Source: Clostridia bacterium
Lineage (GTDB): Bacteria > CBDUZB01 > JAGLHV01
DNA length: 38,907 nucleotides
Assembly (NCBI GenBank): GCA_030595925.1
Contig: JAUVLC010000011.1
Span: forward strand, 1-38,907
Direction: 5' to 3'
Under the pieces are notes generated by a model. That model was not told where the DNA came from. It did no database searches and saw only the letters and a program-made list of their open reading frames with translations. This document shows, piece after piece, positions 1-8,068 of the stretch. How positions within the stretch are numbered: the stretch's first letter is position 1; each line of letters begins with the position of its first letter. Both the position numbers and the translations under genes were made by a program.

Positions 1-1255
1 TAGTTTTTCTTAATTTCTCTAAATAAATATCCAGGGAATCTTTGTTACGCTGAAAAACAATATTGTGCTGTTCTTCTATAGCTCTTTTTAACAATTTCCT
101 TGTAGTTTTAACTACACTATGTCCATCAAAACGACTATTCAGTTTATTTCTAACAATTTCATACCCAAATGCATGGAAAGTTTGTACTGAAACTCCTTCA
201 TCTCTTGTAAAATGTTCTGCGACGGGAATTCCTTTGCTCTTTAATCTTTGCTTCATTTCATCTGCTGCTTTTTTATTAAATGCAAGTGCCAATATGGAAT
301 TAGGCTCAATCCCCTTGTTTAGTAATTGTGCAATTCTGTTGATTAACGTTTTAGTTTTTCCAGAACCAGCAGGAGCCAAAACCCTAATTAGTCCTGTAAT
401 AAAATCCAGTGTTCTAAGTTGTGATTCATCTTTTTTTAAGTCTTCATCGATTGGATATTTTTTTGGGGTCGTTCTATAGCTGATACTCTGTATTTTCTCT
501 ATACAAGAATCTATATTAATATAGATTTCCGAACCTGTAAAGTGAATAATTCTATAATCTTCTTTACTCAATTCCTTATCACGTTTCTTGTCTCGATAAG
601 GATTATGATACTCCCTCCCATCACACTCTACGATTATTTTCTGGTTATCGCACTCGATTAAAAAATCTACATAAAATCGACCTAATTTAACTTGTGGAGT
701 AAAGGATATATTTCTCTTTTCTAAAGCTTCTTTCATAATCTGTTCAATCGGTGTATAAATAGTTTTTTCCCATGAAGTTTTTAGAAACCTTGGTGATGAA
801 AATTTGTAATTTACTTGATCTATTAAGTCTATCAATTGCTCGATAAAAAGGAAATTGAAAACTTTTTGTAAATCGGTATGAATCATTCCACTTTTTATCT
901 GTTTTCTACTATAATCATCGGCATCATTTTTGCTAAAGAAGCAAATGGACTTATTTTTATAAAAAGCAGGATATACTAATTTATTTACAAATGGATCGAT
1001 AAATTTTTGGAGGTCTATAATATCAACGTCTTGATAGATTAACACCAAATCAATTGTATTATCAATATTAGGAAGTCTACCATCTTTTAAATAATCAGAA
1101 GATTTAAATACAACTCGTTTACGATTAGTGGCTTCTACTTGAGTCAAGAAACTAAAGAATAAATTATCATCGGCATTGAATATAGAGATTCCTTTTCCAG
1201 ATTGAATATGATATTTAATATTTCCAAAATAATACGCAAACAATTCGTTACTCAT
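1..1255 (-). CDS. UvrD/Rep-type superfamily 1 helicase with N-terminal DUF559/Vsr-like nuclease domain (3' end outside window)
   Basis: Only the first 418 codons are in the window; the frame runs open off the left edge. Residues about 185-255 form a DUF559/Vsr-like PD-(D/E)XK module: VDFLIE (196-201), then IIVECDGREYH (207-217), where the Asp and the E-x-D pair fit metal ligands. A superfamily 1A helicase core follows, with Walker A APAGSGKT (294-301), motif Ia ALAFNKKAADEM (324-335) and VQTFHAFG (357-364), as in UvrD/PcrA. Residues 1-180 match nothing I recognise. The ATG was chosen because no earlier in-frame start fits; AGGAT lies about 7 nt upstream. Helicase-nuclease fusions of this kind usually act in DNA repair or defence. 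A dispersed repeat separates it from the next gene, so it probably forms its own unit. Domain calls are firm; the biological role is inferred. Confidence 0.85.
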   Translation of the reverse strand, partial: MSNELFAYYFGNIKYHIQSGKGISIFNADDNLFFSFLTQVEATNRKRVVFKSSDYLKDGRLPNIDNTIDLVLIYQDVDIIDLQKFIDPFVNKLVYPAFYKNKSICFFSKNDADDYSRKQIKSGMIHTDLQKVFNFLFIEQLIDLIDQVNYKFSSPRFLKTSWEKTIYTPIEQIMKEALEKRNISFTPQVKLGRFYVDFLIECDNQKIIVECDGREYHNPYRDKKRDKELSKEDYRIIHFTGSEIYINIDSCIEKIQSISYRTTPKKYPIDEDLKKDESQLRTLDFITGLIRVLAPAGSGKTKTLINRIAQLLNKGIEPNSILALAFNKKAADEMKQRLKSKGIPVAEHFTRDEGVSVQTFHAFGYEIVRNKLNSRFDGHSVVKTTRKLLKRAIEEQHNIVFQRNKDSLDIYLEKLRKT

Positions 1256-1303
1256 ACTTAATATCCTATAAATCTCTTTTTATTTGTTTGTAGCATAACA
1301 TTT

Positions 1304-1467
1304 GCGGGACGTTGCTTAAAGTTTTAATTTATTGGAGTATCTATTCTTTAATCCCTAATAATTTTCCCATCTTCACACCTGGTTTCTTCAGATGTCTACT
1401 CGCCTAATATACTACTACACTTTTCGTTTTTTCCATTTATACTTTAAAGCTTTAAGCAACGTCCCGC
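1304..1467 (-). repeat. Dispersed repeat copy R1, intact terminal inverted repeats
   Basis: The ends are a perfect 18-bp inverted repeat: GCGGGACGTTGCTTAAAG at 1304-1321 and its complement at 1450-1467. The interior matches copies R2, R3, R5 and R6 but lacks roughly 55 bp of the central part. It lies 41 bp after the stop of the 602-residue gene and upstream of the helicase gene. No target duplication is obvious. Confidence 0.85.
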
Positions 1468-1508
1468 ATCTTTCCCCGTATTATTTCCCGTATTGTCTTA
1501 TTCACTAA

Positions 1509-3317
1509 TCATAATGACATCTTTACGTATGCGTGCTTCGCTGTTAAAGCATTAATATTTCCTTCAACACCAAGCACTTTTAGCTTTTTTTCTAAACATT
1601 TTTTTGGGTTTGCGTTCTTATTTTTAGATTCTAAACCGTACCATGTGAGATAACCATTTTTAGGGGAAATCTTCAGCAAACCTCCATCATATTCAATTAA
1701 ATCTCTTTTTTTATTAGAGAACGTAACTGAACCAGCAACAACCAAATATTTATTTCTATTGTTGTTTCTCTGCTGTTCTTTTATTAATTGCTTTCGTAAT
1801 TCACGCAAACCCAAGACTTCTTGATATTCATCTTGAGATTCAATCTTACTGTCATCACGCTTTCTTATTAAATGTTTTGTGAAGGGATCACTTAAATTCG
1901 GATTACTCGCCCAAATATTTATCTGACTATAGGTATTAACCTCATTAAACAACCCCATTCTTTTAAAATTCCATGGTATAATTTTTACAATCACATTATC
2001 AAATTTTAGTTCCACCGCTCTTGACAATAAAATTTTATAAGAATTTAATAGCGACTTTTTTTTAAAAACATCCATGGTATCTTCTAATTTCGCGTTAATA
2101 TTGTCAATCCTCTTGATCAACCATGCAATAAGACGACCTACTTCTTGGGTGTTTGGATTTTTGCTAATAACATCTATTATCATCTCATTAGGCTCAAACA
2201 TGACACTCGAATTCCATGCCTTATATTCGAAGACAGCAGGATATTTAAATTTCTTTTTCCGTAAACTATTTTCTAATTTCAAATAAGACTCAGGTAAATG
2301 TATAAAATGGCTCCTCAATCTGATGGTGGCAGAAATCGTAAACTTATCTTTTTCCTTAATTCTACCCAATTCTAACTCGTGCCTAAGTCCAGATTTTAGC
2401 CATTTATCAATTACTTTCAGGCTATTTCTTTCTTCCACTAGTTTGATATAAACGCTTTCCGATAATAGTGCTGTTTCTTTTCTTGTATCCACTCGATGAT
2501 AAATCTCATCATATACAGCCTTTTCAATGGGCGACAATATTTCACTGATTCGGTTTTCAAATTCTTCAATGCTTATAGAATCGCAATCAATAAGCGATTC
2601 TGCAAGTGAGGGTATGTTGGGCGCCCATCGCATTCCGCTCATAGGCACATCAATGGTAAGATATGCTAAATGCCTGACGACCTTAAAACATGATCGCAAC
2701 TTATACCATTGTGCTGAAATTGGCTCATCGTACCCAAGCAAAAAAGGTGCTGCAAAATTTAAGGTAAACTGTAACAAATCATCATTTTTATCGGTAACAT
2801 AGCAAAGAAGTTTATAAATACATAGTATTCTAGAAAGTGCTAAATAATCATCTTTTAGAAACAATGCATTGGCTTTTTTAATTATTCTTTTGACCTCAGC
2901 CATCTCGCTAAAGCGCCAGTTTAATTGTTTAACAGGCGACTTACTACTTTTATGTGAAAGATATCGACACACACCTTTTTCAACCGCAAATGTCCCTGGC
3001 AAATGTCCAATATTCCAAATAAGTGATAATGCCTGCAACGCAGAAATGCCTGATGTGAAATCTATTTCTCCTATTTTAAAATTACCTTGCATTCTGGAAA
3101 TTTTAAAGTTTGTAGAATAATAAAGCATGGCAACAGAGTAATCCCAGCGGGCCAAACGGGCACCTTGCAAAACATATGCATATGCACCAAGATGTCGTAA
3201 TTTATTAAGCCGATTTAACTCTTTTTTTTGCTTTAATCTTTGATATATCGACACCGCGGGATCATATAAAGTTAATTCTTGATAACCGACTTGAGGGATA
3301 ACATGTATGATATTCAT
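1509..3317 (-). CDS. Unrecognised 602-residue protein, possibly a degenerate HD-like plus C-terminal nuclease-like protein
   Basis: I do not recognise this family. The sequence is soluble, helix-rich in the middle and has no signal peptide or membrane segment. Around residues 97-113, LSLIWNIGHLPGTFAVE resembles the H-D-I-G-H-x-P core of HD/dGTPase-type phosphohydrolases, but the HD pair reads WN, so the site would be degenerate. Near the C terminus, Asp544 in EYDGG and Glu563-Ser-Lys565 in GLESKN have a D...ExK arrangement, as in some PD-(D/E)XK nucleases; this is suggestive only. It is a single-gene unit with dispersed repeats on both sides, between an OLD-type nuclease and a nuclease-helicase. 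That context argues for a defence role. ATG start; no strong ribosome site is visible. Confidence 0.75.
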   Translation of the reverse strand: MNIIHVIPQVGYQELTLYDPAVSIYQRLKQKKELNRLNKLRHLGAYAYVLQGARLARWDYSVAMLYYSTNFKISRMQGNFKIGEIDFTSGISALQALSLIWNIGHLPGTFAVEKGVCRYLSHKSSKSPVKQLNWRFSEMAEVKRIIKKANALFLKDDYLALSRILCIYKLLCYVTDKNDDLLQFTLNFAAPFLLGYDEPISAQWYKLRSCFKVVRHLAYLTIDVPMSGMRWAPNIPSLAESLIDCDSISIEEFENRISEILSPIEKAVYDEIYHRVDTRKETALLSESVYIKLVEERNSLKVIDKWLKSGLRHELELGRIKEKDKFTISATIRLRSHFIHLPESYLKLENSLRKKKFKYPAVFEYKAWNSSVMFEPNEMIIDVISKNPNTQEVGRLIAWLIKRIDNINAKLEDTMDVFKKKSLLNSYKILLSRAVELKFDNVIVKIIPWNFKRMGLFNEVNTYSQINIWASNPNLSDPFTKHLIRKRDDSKIESQDEYQEVLGLRELRKQLIKEQQRNNNRNKYLVVAGSVTFSNKKRDLIEYDGGLLKISPKNGYLTWYGLESKNKNANPKKCLEKKLKVLGVEGNINALTAKHAYVKMSL

Positions 3318-3414
3318 TATTTACTTTTTCTCCTTGACTTGTTGGTAGCATTGAAACACAATATTAGAATGCTAGACAATATACGGAAAGTTGTTTAAAA
3401 TTTTAGGAACATAT

Positions 3415-3633
3415 ACGGGACGTCGCTTAAAGTTTTAATTTATCGAAATATCCTTTCTTCAATCCCTTTCTTTTTACAAAAATTTCTGCCTCTTTCTTTT
3501 GTTATCCTTATTGCACCTGATTCAATCTCTAATCTTCCCCAACCTCACACCTGATTCCTTCAAATATTTACTCGCCTAATACACTCTTCGTTTCTTCTGT
3601 TCATACTTTAAACCTTTAAACTACGTTGACCCC
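3415..3633 (-). repeat. Dispersed repeat copy R2
   Basis: About 219 bp, aligned over its whole length with R3. The left end ACGGGACGTCGCTTAAAG matches the family terminal repeat with two changes; the right end has diverged (TTTAAACTACGTTGACCCC). A second, weaker terminal-repeat-like stretch (ACGGAAAGTTGTTTAAAA, 3383-3400) lies just outside the left end. It begins 47 bp after the OLD gene's stop and fills most of the 363-bp gap before the 602-residue gene. Confidence 0.8.
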
Positions 3634-3680
3634 TTTTCTCTTTACAGTTTTCCTTATAACACTTTCAGAAAGAATATTTG

Positions 3681-5234
3681 TTATTTATTCCACTCTTTTA
3701 TTTTATTATAAATTGTTTTAATCTTTTCATTAAGGTCAGATATATTAAGCTTTAATTTGTCTATATTGTCATACGCGAACTCTATTTTATCTCGATTTTT
3801 AAATTTCTTTTTAATGCTCTCGGGGAGATATCCTTCAATTGTGGATATAGGTATTTTTCTGTTGTAGCCCTTGTATTTAACGTTGACCTTTGCAGTTTCA
3901 CTTGTTAACCATACATTACTTTTCTTAACTTCATTAATAAAATCTATTTTACTTTTCCATTTTCCTTTATCTTTCTTACCCCTATCCCTGTCTATTACCA
4001 CAAAGTAATTATGATTTAGGTTAATTACTTTAACGCGATTTTTATGGTTATTATTGTCATTGAAGAATTCATAATTTTTTAAACTTCCATTATAGGGTAA
4101 TATTATGTATTCAGTACCTTCTTCATACTTTTTTTTTCTGTATTTTTTCGTCCATAATTTAAGCCATTGATTAATATATATTCTATCAGATGGGCCCTCA
4201 ACCCAAATAATACCGTTGGGCTGCAACAAATCACTTGCTTTTACTCCTATACGCTCCAGCATTTCTATTTGCTTACTGTTATTACAAGAAATATCTTCAT
4301 AAGTAGTGTAATACTTTCCATCTCCTTTCGAGTACTCTTTCTTAAAGTTTAATATACCAATATCTTTTTTGTATCTGGAGCTTGATGCAAAATTAATAAT
4401 AAAGGGAGAATGTGTCGTTATGAAAAATTGCTTTCCTGTTTTTGACAATTTAATCAGATAGCTAAGAAACATTTTTTGAAGACTAGGATGCATATGATTT
4501 TCTGGCTCTTCAATTAGGAATATATATGTACCACTAATCTCTATACCATTCTCATCTTTTTCTCTTGTATTTGCAATTGTATTTTCTATTTCAGCAATAA
4601 AATATAAAAACATTCCAATTCCTGAGCCTATTTCAGATGTTGGAATGCCATCTTTATCCTTACCTTTAAGATAATCTGCAAGTGATTTATCTATTAGGTC
4701 ACTTGTTTTTGAAGGGAGCTCAATTTTTGCTTGACCTGTTAATTTAAGTATATTATTCATTTTGTTTTGCACTTTTTTTCTTAAATCATCATCGAATTCC
4801 AATATATAAAGGTATTTAGAATTATTTGCCCATTTGTGCCAAGACCTGTCTGGGCCTATCGGAAAAAAGCGTTTTCTACATTTTGTAAGCTTTGTTACTT
4901 TAATAAGTTTGACTGTTTCGTTATCATATTGACATTGTTTTACAACTGGTAATTCATTTTTACCAGCGAATTCACATTGTAATGTTATTATTTTATTTTC
5001 ATTATAAAAATCATTCTTTGTTTTAATATCGCTTCTTCCATGTCCGCCTCCGTGATCTGTACCTGTGTCAGGTTTTAATAATAATCTCAATGCATTAGCA
5101 AAATTACTCTTACCTGAAGAATTTGGGCCAATTAAAATATTAATTGGTTTTAACCCCGTAAACCTTTTTGAGTCACTGAATGACCTATAATTATTAATTG
5201 TAATACTTTTTATTATATATGGATTTTGTGTCAT
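3681..5234 (-). CDS. OLD-family ATPase with C-terminal TOPRIM nuclease domain
   Basis: The N-terminal half is an ABC/SMC-like ATPase split by an insertion. It has Walker A GPNSSGKS (36-43), a signature-like IGSGIGMFLY (202-211), Walker B YIFLIEEPENHMHP (237-250) and a switch histidine in FITTHSP (271-277). The C-terminal half carries a TOPRIM fold: Glu346 in WVEGPSD, the acidic pair in FVVIDRDRGK (411-420), and TIEGYLP (465-471), the metal-site pattern of OLD nucleases. OLD proteins are ATP-regulated DNA nucleases, many with anti-phage roles, including Gabija GajA and retron partners. The start codon abuts the stop of the upstream TerB_N gene with no gap, so the two are almost certainly translated together. 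Family assignment is strong. Which OLD class it belongs to cannot be settled by reading; the partner here is not UvrD-like. Confidence 0.9.
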   Translation of the reverse strand: MTQNPYIIKSITINNYRSFSDSKRFTGLKPINILIGPNSSGKSNFANALRLLLKPDTGTDHGGGHGRSDIKTKNDFYNENKIITLQCEFAGKNELPVVKQCQYDNETVKLIKVTKLTKCRKRFFPIGPDRSWHKWANNSKYLYILEFDDDLRKKVQNKMNNILKLTGQAKIELPSKTSDLIDKSLADYLKGKDKDGIPTSEIGSGIGMFLYFIAEIENTIANTREKDENGIEISGTYIFLIEEPENHMHPSLQKMFLSYLIKLSKTGKQFFITTHSPFIINFASSSRYKKDIGILNFKKEYSKGDGKYYTTYEDISCNNSKQIEMLERIGVKASDLLQPNGIIWVEGPSDRIYINQWLKLWTKKYRKKKYEEGTEYIILPYNGSLKNYEFFNDNNNHKNRVKVINLNHNYFVVIDRDRGKKDKGKWKSKIDFINEVKKSNVWLTSETAKVNVKYKGYNRKIPISTIEGYLPESIKKKFKNRDKIEFAYDNIDKLKLNISDLNEKIKTIYNKIKEWNK

Positions 5235-6170
5235 TTATTCCTTCTTTTTCAAACTTTTCAAGATATTTTTTACTTCTTCGTGAGTTATATTGTGAATATT
5301 TATTATCTCCTTTTTAAATGGCCCGTGATTAAACAATTCCGGCACATGTGGCAACCTGATATGTGACGGAAATGATATATTTGCAAATGATATAGTTTGC
5401 CGCTGCTTAAGTTCAGCTATATTGTATCTTCCGTAGAACGGAAATCGTTTTGTACCGTAATGGTTTTTTATCTGGTTTTTAAGTGCAGATAAATATAAAT
5501 CAGGATTATTTTTTATATATCGTTTGTTCAAATCCGGCATTCTTTTGAATATTCTTACCAAATCCTGTGCTTCCAAATCATGATTCATTAAGTTTAACAT
5601 TAAAAGCTCTATGTTATTATCTGTATCATCTGCAATTTTAATTTCTTTCACCCTGTCCATTCTTTTACGCAAAATGCAAGCATATATAAGTGCATGGTTA
5701 CTGTAACTAATAAAAGAACTATTTTTATGATATTCTCTAAGTAACATTATTTTGTCAAAAGCAAGATCAAATTTTTCGAGCACCAAATGTCTTTCAAGCC
5801 CATAGTAGTAAATGAACACATATCCTATGTTTATCTCACCGGTTATATCTTTCAACCAATTAAGATATATCCATTTTTGTTCTGGCGATAAACCAGCATA
5901 TGTAGGATAATAACTTGGCCGTGGAATATCAAACCCATTTGGATTTCTGATTGGCATCTTGATATAAATTGTGCTTGGCTCTAAAGAAAACTCTTTTAGT
6001 TTTACTTCTCCGGTTAAAATATCAAAGGTTATATTGATTGGCATACCACAGCGAAAAGATTCTGTGGGGGGTTCATAAAAGGAAATATACAGCAATTCCT
6101 TTGTTCTCGCAGGAATTTTAAATACCGTTTCTTTCAGTTTTATTTCTTCATATTTGACAAGATTGTTCAT
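5235..6170 (-). CDS. TerB_N-domain protein, partner of OLD nuclease
   Basis: Residues about 60-250 match the TerB N-terminal domain (TerB_N). The diagnostic blocks are RPSYYPTYAGLSPEQKWIYL (84-103) followed by IGYVFIYYYGLERHL (115-129). Family members usually continue into TerB and TerB_C domains. This 311-residue protein ends soon after TerB_N with a Lys-rich tail, so it looks like a stand-alone or shortened form. No membrane segment or signal peptide is visible. Its TAA is followed immediately by the ATG of the OLD-type gene, making a tight two-gene operon. TerB-type domains occur in tellurite/stress and phage-defence contexts. I infer that this one senses or scaffolds for the nuclease. An alternative is a generic stress protein co-inherited with OLD. 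Confidence 0.85.
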   Translation of the reverse strand: MNNLVKYEEIKLKETVFKIPARTKELLYISFYEPPTESFRCGMPINITFDILTGEVKLKEFSLEPSTIYIKMPIRNPNGFDIPRPSYYPTYAGLSPEQKWIYLNWLKDITGEINIGYVFIYYYGLERHLVLEKFDLAFDKIMLLREYHKNSSFISYSNHALIYACILRKRMDRVKEIKIADDTDNNIELLMLNLMNHDLEAQDLVRIFKRMPDLNKRYIKNNPDLYLSALKNQIKNHYGTKRFPFYGRYNIAELKQRQTISFANISFPSHIRLPHVPELFNHGPFKKEIINIHNITHEEVKNILKSLKKKE

Positions 6171-6228
6171 TTTTTATGCCCTAAAATCTTATGGGATTTG
6201 AGGAACAGTCTTAAGATAAGGCGAATAT

Positions 6229-6449
6229 GCGGGACGTTGCTTAAAGTTTTAATTTATTGAAATATCTCTTTTTTCAATCCCTTTTTTCTTAAACAAAAAA
6301 CTGCCTTTTTCTTTTGTTATACTTATTATATCTAATCCAATCTTCAATAATTTCCCCAACTTCATACCTGATTCCCTCGGTTATTTACTCGCCAAGTACA
6401 CTTTTCGTTTTTTCTATTCATACTTTAAAACTTTAACCTACGTCTCCCC
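6229..6449 (-). repeat. Dispersed repeat copy R3, best-preserved interior
   Basis: 221 bp with an exact left terminal repeat (GCGGGACGTTGCTTAAAG, 6229-6246) and a diverged right end. Read on the minus strand, the interior contains two short overlapping open frames. One starts ATGAATAGAAAAAACG and ends in an ATGA overlap; the second begins MKLGKLLKIGLDIISITKEK and runs to a TAA just before the terminal repeat. The other copies carry frameshifts in this region. Apart from R3, the 344-bp gap between the TerB_N and membrane-protein genes shows nothing recognisable. Confidence 0.85.
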
Positions 6450-6514
6450 AAACTCACCTTGTCCCTTATGTATCCCCAACTTAATGTAGTATATTCCTCA
6501 TTCCTTCTTTAAAA

Positions 6515-7897
6515 CTATTTCTTTCCTTTATTAAAATCAGGGATTACTCCTTGTTTGACCATAGTTGTCCAATCATTCAAATGATTCCGTCCCATTTCCC
6601 AGAATTTGGCACAAAGCTGAAAAAATTCAATAACGACTTCTCTTTCCCCTTTCTTCAACAATTCTTTCGCAAGCCCCATGCTCGGACCAAAAGAATTGAG
6701 TTGAGGAGAACCGGGTGTCTTACCAGCTTCAAGGAGATAATGCTTAGCTTCCTGGATATTATTTTCTTTTAAGGCGACACGCCCGAGAATAATATTCGCA
6801 TCGTAGATAACATTTCCATAATTCCAATTCCCTTCTTGTCCTTGTACAGATTCCAAAAGGGCATTTGCATATTTAACTTCAAAATATCTTGAAATCGGGC
6901 TAACAAAAACAAGTAAAGAAAACATCGTAATAATTAATCCTATAATCACACCACCTAAAGCCCAAGATATTCCGAACAATTTCCCCTGGCTCTTTTTAAT
7001 TCTCACCAAGGCCACTGCTCCAACAACTAATGGAGGTAATCCAACTAACAAAAGGAACACAGCGGCTTGCTTAATAACTTCTGAAACGCCAAGTAGTTCA
7101 ATGGTAGTCATAAACACAAAGTCTTGTGGAAGTCTAAAGCGAAATGGAAAGATTGCGGCAAAGATTATACCAAAAATTCCAATGATAGTTGCAAAAACAG
7201 CGAGACCACTTCTCTCAACGGAAGGAGATTCTTTAATTTGATACTGATTCCTACTATCAATTATTATCTTTTTCGTGGAATCTATTCCCATTCCAAACAA
7301 TGCCCCTCCAGCAACATGGGCAATCAACAATCCGATGAAAAATGCTAATCCAAAAGCAATCTCCATCCTCAATTCTATAAACGTGTTCATAATATCAAAT
7401 AAAACAAAGGCAATAGCACCGCCAATGGTCCCACTGATACAAAACCCAATAGCACCAGTTATCACTATATATACAACCGAATAAAAATCAGTAATTTCTT
7501 TTACCCCTAAGCATAAAAATATCGCGCCAATCGCTCCTGCAACACCAAAAGCGATACCCCAACTACCTGCATTCCACACTACTGAAGTTACAGAAACAGC
7601 AGTATTAAGACTTAATATTGAAAAGGGGATAATTACACTCACAATTATAAAACCAAGCCCAAAACCAAAAGCAACAATCAGCGAGGACTTAATGTCCATT
7701 CTTCCCCAACATAAAAATCCCCCACCAATAGCTCCACCAATAACAAAGCCAAGAAACAAAACAGCCTCTAAAGATAATACCACAGCTAAAATTATTACGA
7801 GATATGCAATGAGATTACCCGATCCAAATCCAACAGCTCCTCGAAGAGCAAAACCATTGATTACTCCTGTTTTTTTCATAGTTTTCTTGTCCAACAT
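6515..7897 (-). CDS. Polytopic membrane protein with DUF4190-like segment and C-terminal helical-repeat tail
   Basis: About 460 residues. The first 330 or so hold eight to ten Gly/Ala/Ile-rich hydrophobic segments with small-residue packing patterns such as GGAIGGG. The stretch ALVRIKKSQGKLFGISWALG before the last membrane segments resembles DUF4190. The final 120 residues are soluble and look TPR-like (ILGRVALKENNIQEAKHYLL, then AGKTPGSPQL). The ATG at 7897 was chosen over a possible earlier start at 7939 because GAGG lies about 6 nt before it and the earlier start has no ribosome site. Repeats R3 and R4 flank it as a single-gene unit within the defence-like region. It could be a membrane effector or just a passenger; no function can be assigned. 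Confidence 0.8.
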   Translation of the reverse strand: MLDKKTMKKTGVINGFALRGAVGFGSGNLIAYLVIILAVVLSLEAVLFLGFVIGGAIGGGFLCWGRMDIKSSLIVAFGFGLGFIIVSVIIPFSILSLNTAVSVTSVVWNAGSWGIAFGVAGAIGAIFLCLGVKEITDFYSVVYIVITGAIGFCISGTIGGAIAFVLFDIMNTFIELRMEIAFGLAFFIGLLIAHVAGGALFGMGIDSTKKIIIDSRNQYQIKESPSVERSGLAVFATIIGIFGIIFAAIFPFRFRLPQDFVFMTTIELLGVSEVIKQAAVFLLLVGLPPLVVGAVALVRIKKSQGKLFGISWALGGVIIGLIITMFSLLVFVSPISRYFEVKYANALLESVQGQEGNWNYGNVIYDANIILGRVALKENNIQEAKHYLLEAGKTPGSPQLNSFGPSMGLAKELLKKGEREVVIEFFQLCAKFWEMGRNHLNDWTTMVKQGVIPDFNKGKK

Positions 7898-7958
7898 ATT
7901 ATCCTCGCTTTTCCTACTTAGTGGAAAAAAGGGGAACAAAGTTGACTTAGGGACTTCT

Positions 7959-8000
7959 ACGGGACGTTGCTTAAAGTTTTAAAGTTGTTGAAGTATATAC
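7959..8000 (-). repeat. Dispersed repeat copy R4, truncated to one end
   Basis: Only the left terminal repeat and a few following bases remain: ACGGGACGTTGCTTAAAG then TTTTAAAG and TTGTTGAAGTAT. The interior and the other end are missing. It lies downstream of the endonuclease gene, next to the attC-like palindrome. Confidence 0.7.
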
Positions 8001-8036
8001 CTTTATTTCCCAAATATTACATTTTTTTTCTCATAC

Positions 8037-8068
8037 ACATAACGCTTGAGCTCAGCGATTTGTTAGAA
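8037..8068 (-). other. Short attC-like palindrome directly after the endonuclease stop codon
   Basis: On the minus strand, TTCTAACAAATCGCTG is followed by AGCTCAAGCGTTATGT. TAAC pairs with GTTA and GCT with AGC. These are close to the outer arms of integron attC (59-base element) sites, which typically read TAACAA-TCGCT ... AGCTCAAGCGTTA. They begin one base after the gene's TGA, where attC sites normally sit. The central variable stem is missing: about 32 bp against a usual minimum near 57. No integrase is in view. Treat it as a possible remnant. Confidence 0.35.

Noticed and set aside
63-479. 138-codon plus-strand frame
   Set aside because: It is antisense to the helicase gene, whose minus-strand frame carries clear Walker A and nuclease motifs.
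1304-1467. R1 as a classical integron attC site
   Set aside because: The ends read GTTGCTT rather than the GTTRRRY core, and 164-221 bp with 18-bp perfect ends is more like a transposon-type repeat. The cassette-like layout still stands.
3681-6170. Gabija system
   Set aside because: The OLD-type gene resembles GajA in layout, but the partner has TerB_N motifs and no UvrD-type helicase motifs as in GajB.
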